Source: Streptomyces triculaminicus (GTDB lineage: Bacteria; Actinomycetota; Actinomycetes; Streptomycetales; Streptomycetaceae). Taken from it: DNA of 64,000 nt. The notes under the pieces are model-generated. The model was not told where the DNA came from, did not search any database, and worked only from the letters and a program-made list of their open reading frames with translations. This document shows, one piece after another, positions 62,961 through 64,000 of this stretch. The stretch's first letter is position 1; every line of letters begins with the position of its first letter. The stretch is from positions 496,001 through 560,000 of the forward strand of contig NZ_JAFMOF010000005.1 in assembly GCF_017349075.1 (NCBI RefSeq), written 5' to 3'. Both the position numbers and the translations under genes were made by a program.

Positions 62961-63902
62961 ATGAGCCACCAGCAGCCGGGCCCGTACGGAGGCGGCATAT
63001 CGCCGCAGCCGCCCCAGCAGCCGAACCCCTACGGGCAGCCCGGCGGCTACGGACAGCCGGACGCGTACGGGCAGCAGCAGGGGCCGTACGGTCAGCAGCC
63101 CGCCGCCGGCTACGGGCAGCAGCCCGCCGGCTACGGCTATCCCGGCCCGTACGGCCATCCGGGAGCACAGCAGTCTCCGTACCCCGCCCCCTATCCGGCT
63201 CCCTACCCGCCGCCGGTCCCGCCGCCGGGCGGCGGCAAGGGCAAGGCCATCGGCATCGCGCTCGGCGCGGTCATCGTCGTCGGCGCCGTCGTGATCGGCG
63301 GCTTCCTCTTCTTCGCGGGCGGCAGCTCGGTCCCGGACGACGGCAAGCACTACAAGCTGACGACCCCGGAGAAGGTCGTCGGCGAGTACGAACTGGACCG
63401 CGACGCGAAGCTTCCGGAGTTCGGCACGGCCGCGAAGGACGACCTCAAGGGCATGGGCGTGGCCGACCCCGAGACCCTCAGCGGCGTGTACCAGACCCCC
63501 GGAGCGCAGCTCACCGGCAAGCAGATCCGGTTCATGGGCGCCTGGGGGCGCATCAAGAAGCCCGAGACCGTGGTGGACAACATGTTCACCGGCATGCGCG
63601 CCGCGAACAGCAAGAAGAGCAGCCAGCTCCAGCTCGTCGGCAGCCCCAAGGCGGTCTCCCCGAGCGGCTTCGACGACGGCGTGATGAAGTGCCAGGCGGT
63701 CCGCGTGGTGGGCTCCACCACGCCAAGCGGCGAGCACCCGATGATGCAGCTGTGCATCTGGGCCGACCACAGCACCACGGCGGCGGTGTTCACTGTCGAC
63801 ATGGCGACCGCCATGGCCGGCAAGGAGACGTCTGTGGACGAAGCGGGCCGGCTCACCGCGAAGTTCCGCGCCGACGTACGCGTGGAGATCCCGAAGAAGT
63901 AG
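62961..63902 (+). CDS. Pro/Gln/Tyr-rich single-pass membrane protein, function unknown
   Basis: A 313-residue protein. The first 90 residues are low-complexity, with many YGQQ and PYPAPY repeats, cytoplasmic. Then one membrane helix (about 96-118, IGIALGAVIVVGAVVIGGFL), and an extracytoplasmic domain (HYKLTTPEKVVGEYELDRDA, MGAWGRIKKPETVVDNMFTG, MKCQAVRVVG) with two cysteines about 48 residues apart that could pair. Divergent from valS. A second gene starting MTDQQP lies immediately downstream (63981), so this is a tandem family. Function unknown. Confidence 0.82.
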   Translation: MSHQQPGPYGGGISPQPPQQPNPYGQPGGYGQPDAYGQQQGPYGQQPAAGYGQQPAGYGYPGPYGHPGAQQSPYPAPYPAPYPPPVPPPGGGKGKAIGIALGAVIVVGAVVIGGFLFFAGGSSVPDDGKHYKLTTPEKVVGEYELDRDAKLPEFGTAAKDDLKGMGVADPETLSGVYQTPGAQLTGKQIRFMGAWGRIKKPETVVDNMFTGMRAANSKKSSQLQLVGSPKAVSPSGFDDGVMKCQAVRVVGSTTPSGEHPMMQLCIWADHSTTAAVFTVDMATAMAGKETSVDEAGRLTAKFRADVRVEIPKK

Positions 63903-63980
63903 CGCGACGCGCCATCGGCGAGGATGGCGCGCAACCGTTCCGCCGCGAGTCCCGTGGCGGTGAGAGACGTGAAGGCAACG

Positions 63981-64000
63981 ATGACCGACCAGCAGCCGAA
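63981..64000 (+). CDS. Start of a second Gln/Pro-rich paralogue, truncated by the window edge
   Basis: ATG 63981 opens MTDQQP, matching the start of the previous gene (MSHQQPG). Both are preceded by an AGGC.ACG-type ribosome site. Only six residues are inside the window; the assignment rests on that resemblance. Confidence 0.55.

Overview
The window looks like a high-GC actinomycete chromosome, most probably Streptomyces. Supporting signs are strong GC bias at third codon positions, frequent GTG starts, RNase ES with RRRATRK repeats, an LCP/NadD/M48 locus, and the order valS, folC, DUF4233, ndk, mreB, mreC, mreD, PBP2, RodA followed by the radical-SAM pair, rne, rplU, rpmA, obg, proB, proA, nadD, leuS, comEA, comEC, holA, rpsT, lepA. 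Most genes lie on the minus strand.

Layout. 1-9 kb: lepA (3' end off the window), rpsT, holA, an arylamine N-acetyltransferase, comEC/comEA and degV. 9-14.7 kb: leuS with a leucine leader peptide and attenuator, then a divergent cytochrome b/NuoF-like/ferredoxin redox locus carrying apparent frameshifts. 14.7-15.4 kb: two identical tRNA-Ala(GGC) genes around a small zinc-ribbon gene. 15.5-28.2 kb: histidine phosphatase, rsfS, LCP cell-wall polymer transferase, nadD, small membrane proteins, an M48 protease, two related membrane proteins, proA, proB and a TagF-like glycerophosphotransferase. 28.3-35.8 kb: obg, rpmA, rplU, rne and the TIGR03936 gene. 36-41 kb: an accessory island that separates the TIGR03936 and TIGR03960 genes. 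It holds an HTTM membrane protein, a DUF5819 protein and two duplicated secreted His-rich repeat proteins, one with an ice-binding-like (DUF3494) domain. 41.5-54 kb: TIGR03960, a CYTH-CHAD protein, then RodA-PBP2-MreD-MreC-MreB, ndk, DUF4233 and folC. 54-60.2 kb: a plus-strand insertion between folC and valS with a sensor kinase, a response regulator, a UDP-GlcNAc 2-epimerase, a processive family-2 glycosyltransferase and a polytopic membrane protein. 60.2-64 kb: valS and the first of two tandem Pro/Tyr/Gln-rich membrane proteins.

How it works together. The conserved part serves translation (EF4, S20, L21, L27, Obg, RsfS, LeuRS, ValRS, tRNA-Ala), RNA turnover, proline synthesis, folate, NAD and nucleotide metabolism, and lateral or spore wall synthesis. 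The two accessory blocks carry surface functions: secreted metal-binding-type or ice-binding-type proteins, and a probable exopolysaccharide pathway with its own two-component system.

The features most worth following up are the duplicated His-rich secreted protein cassettes next to HTTM/DUF5819, the leuS attenuator, the repeat-flanked RNase E, and several putative one-base frameshifts at G/C runs. Those frameshifts may be sequence errors and should be checked first.
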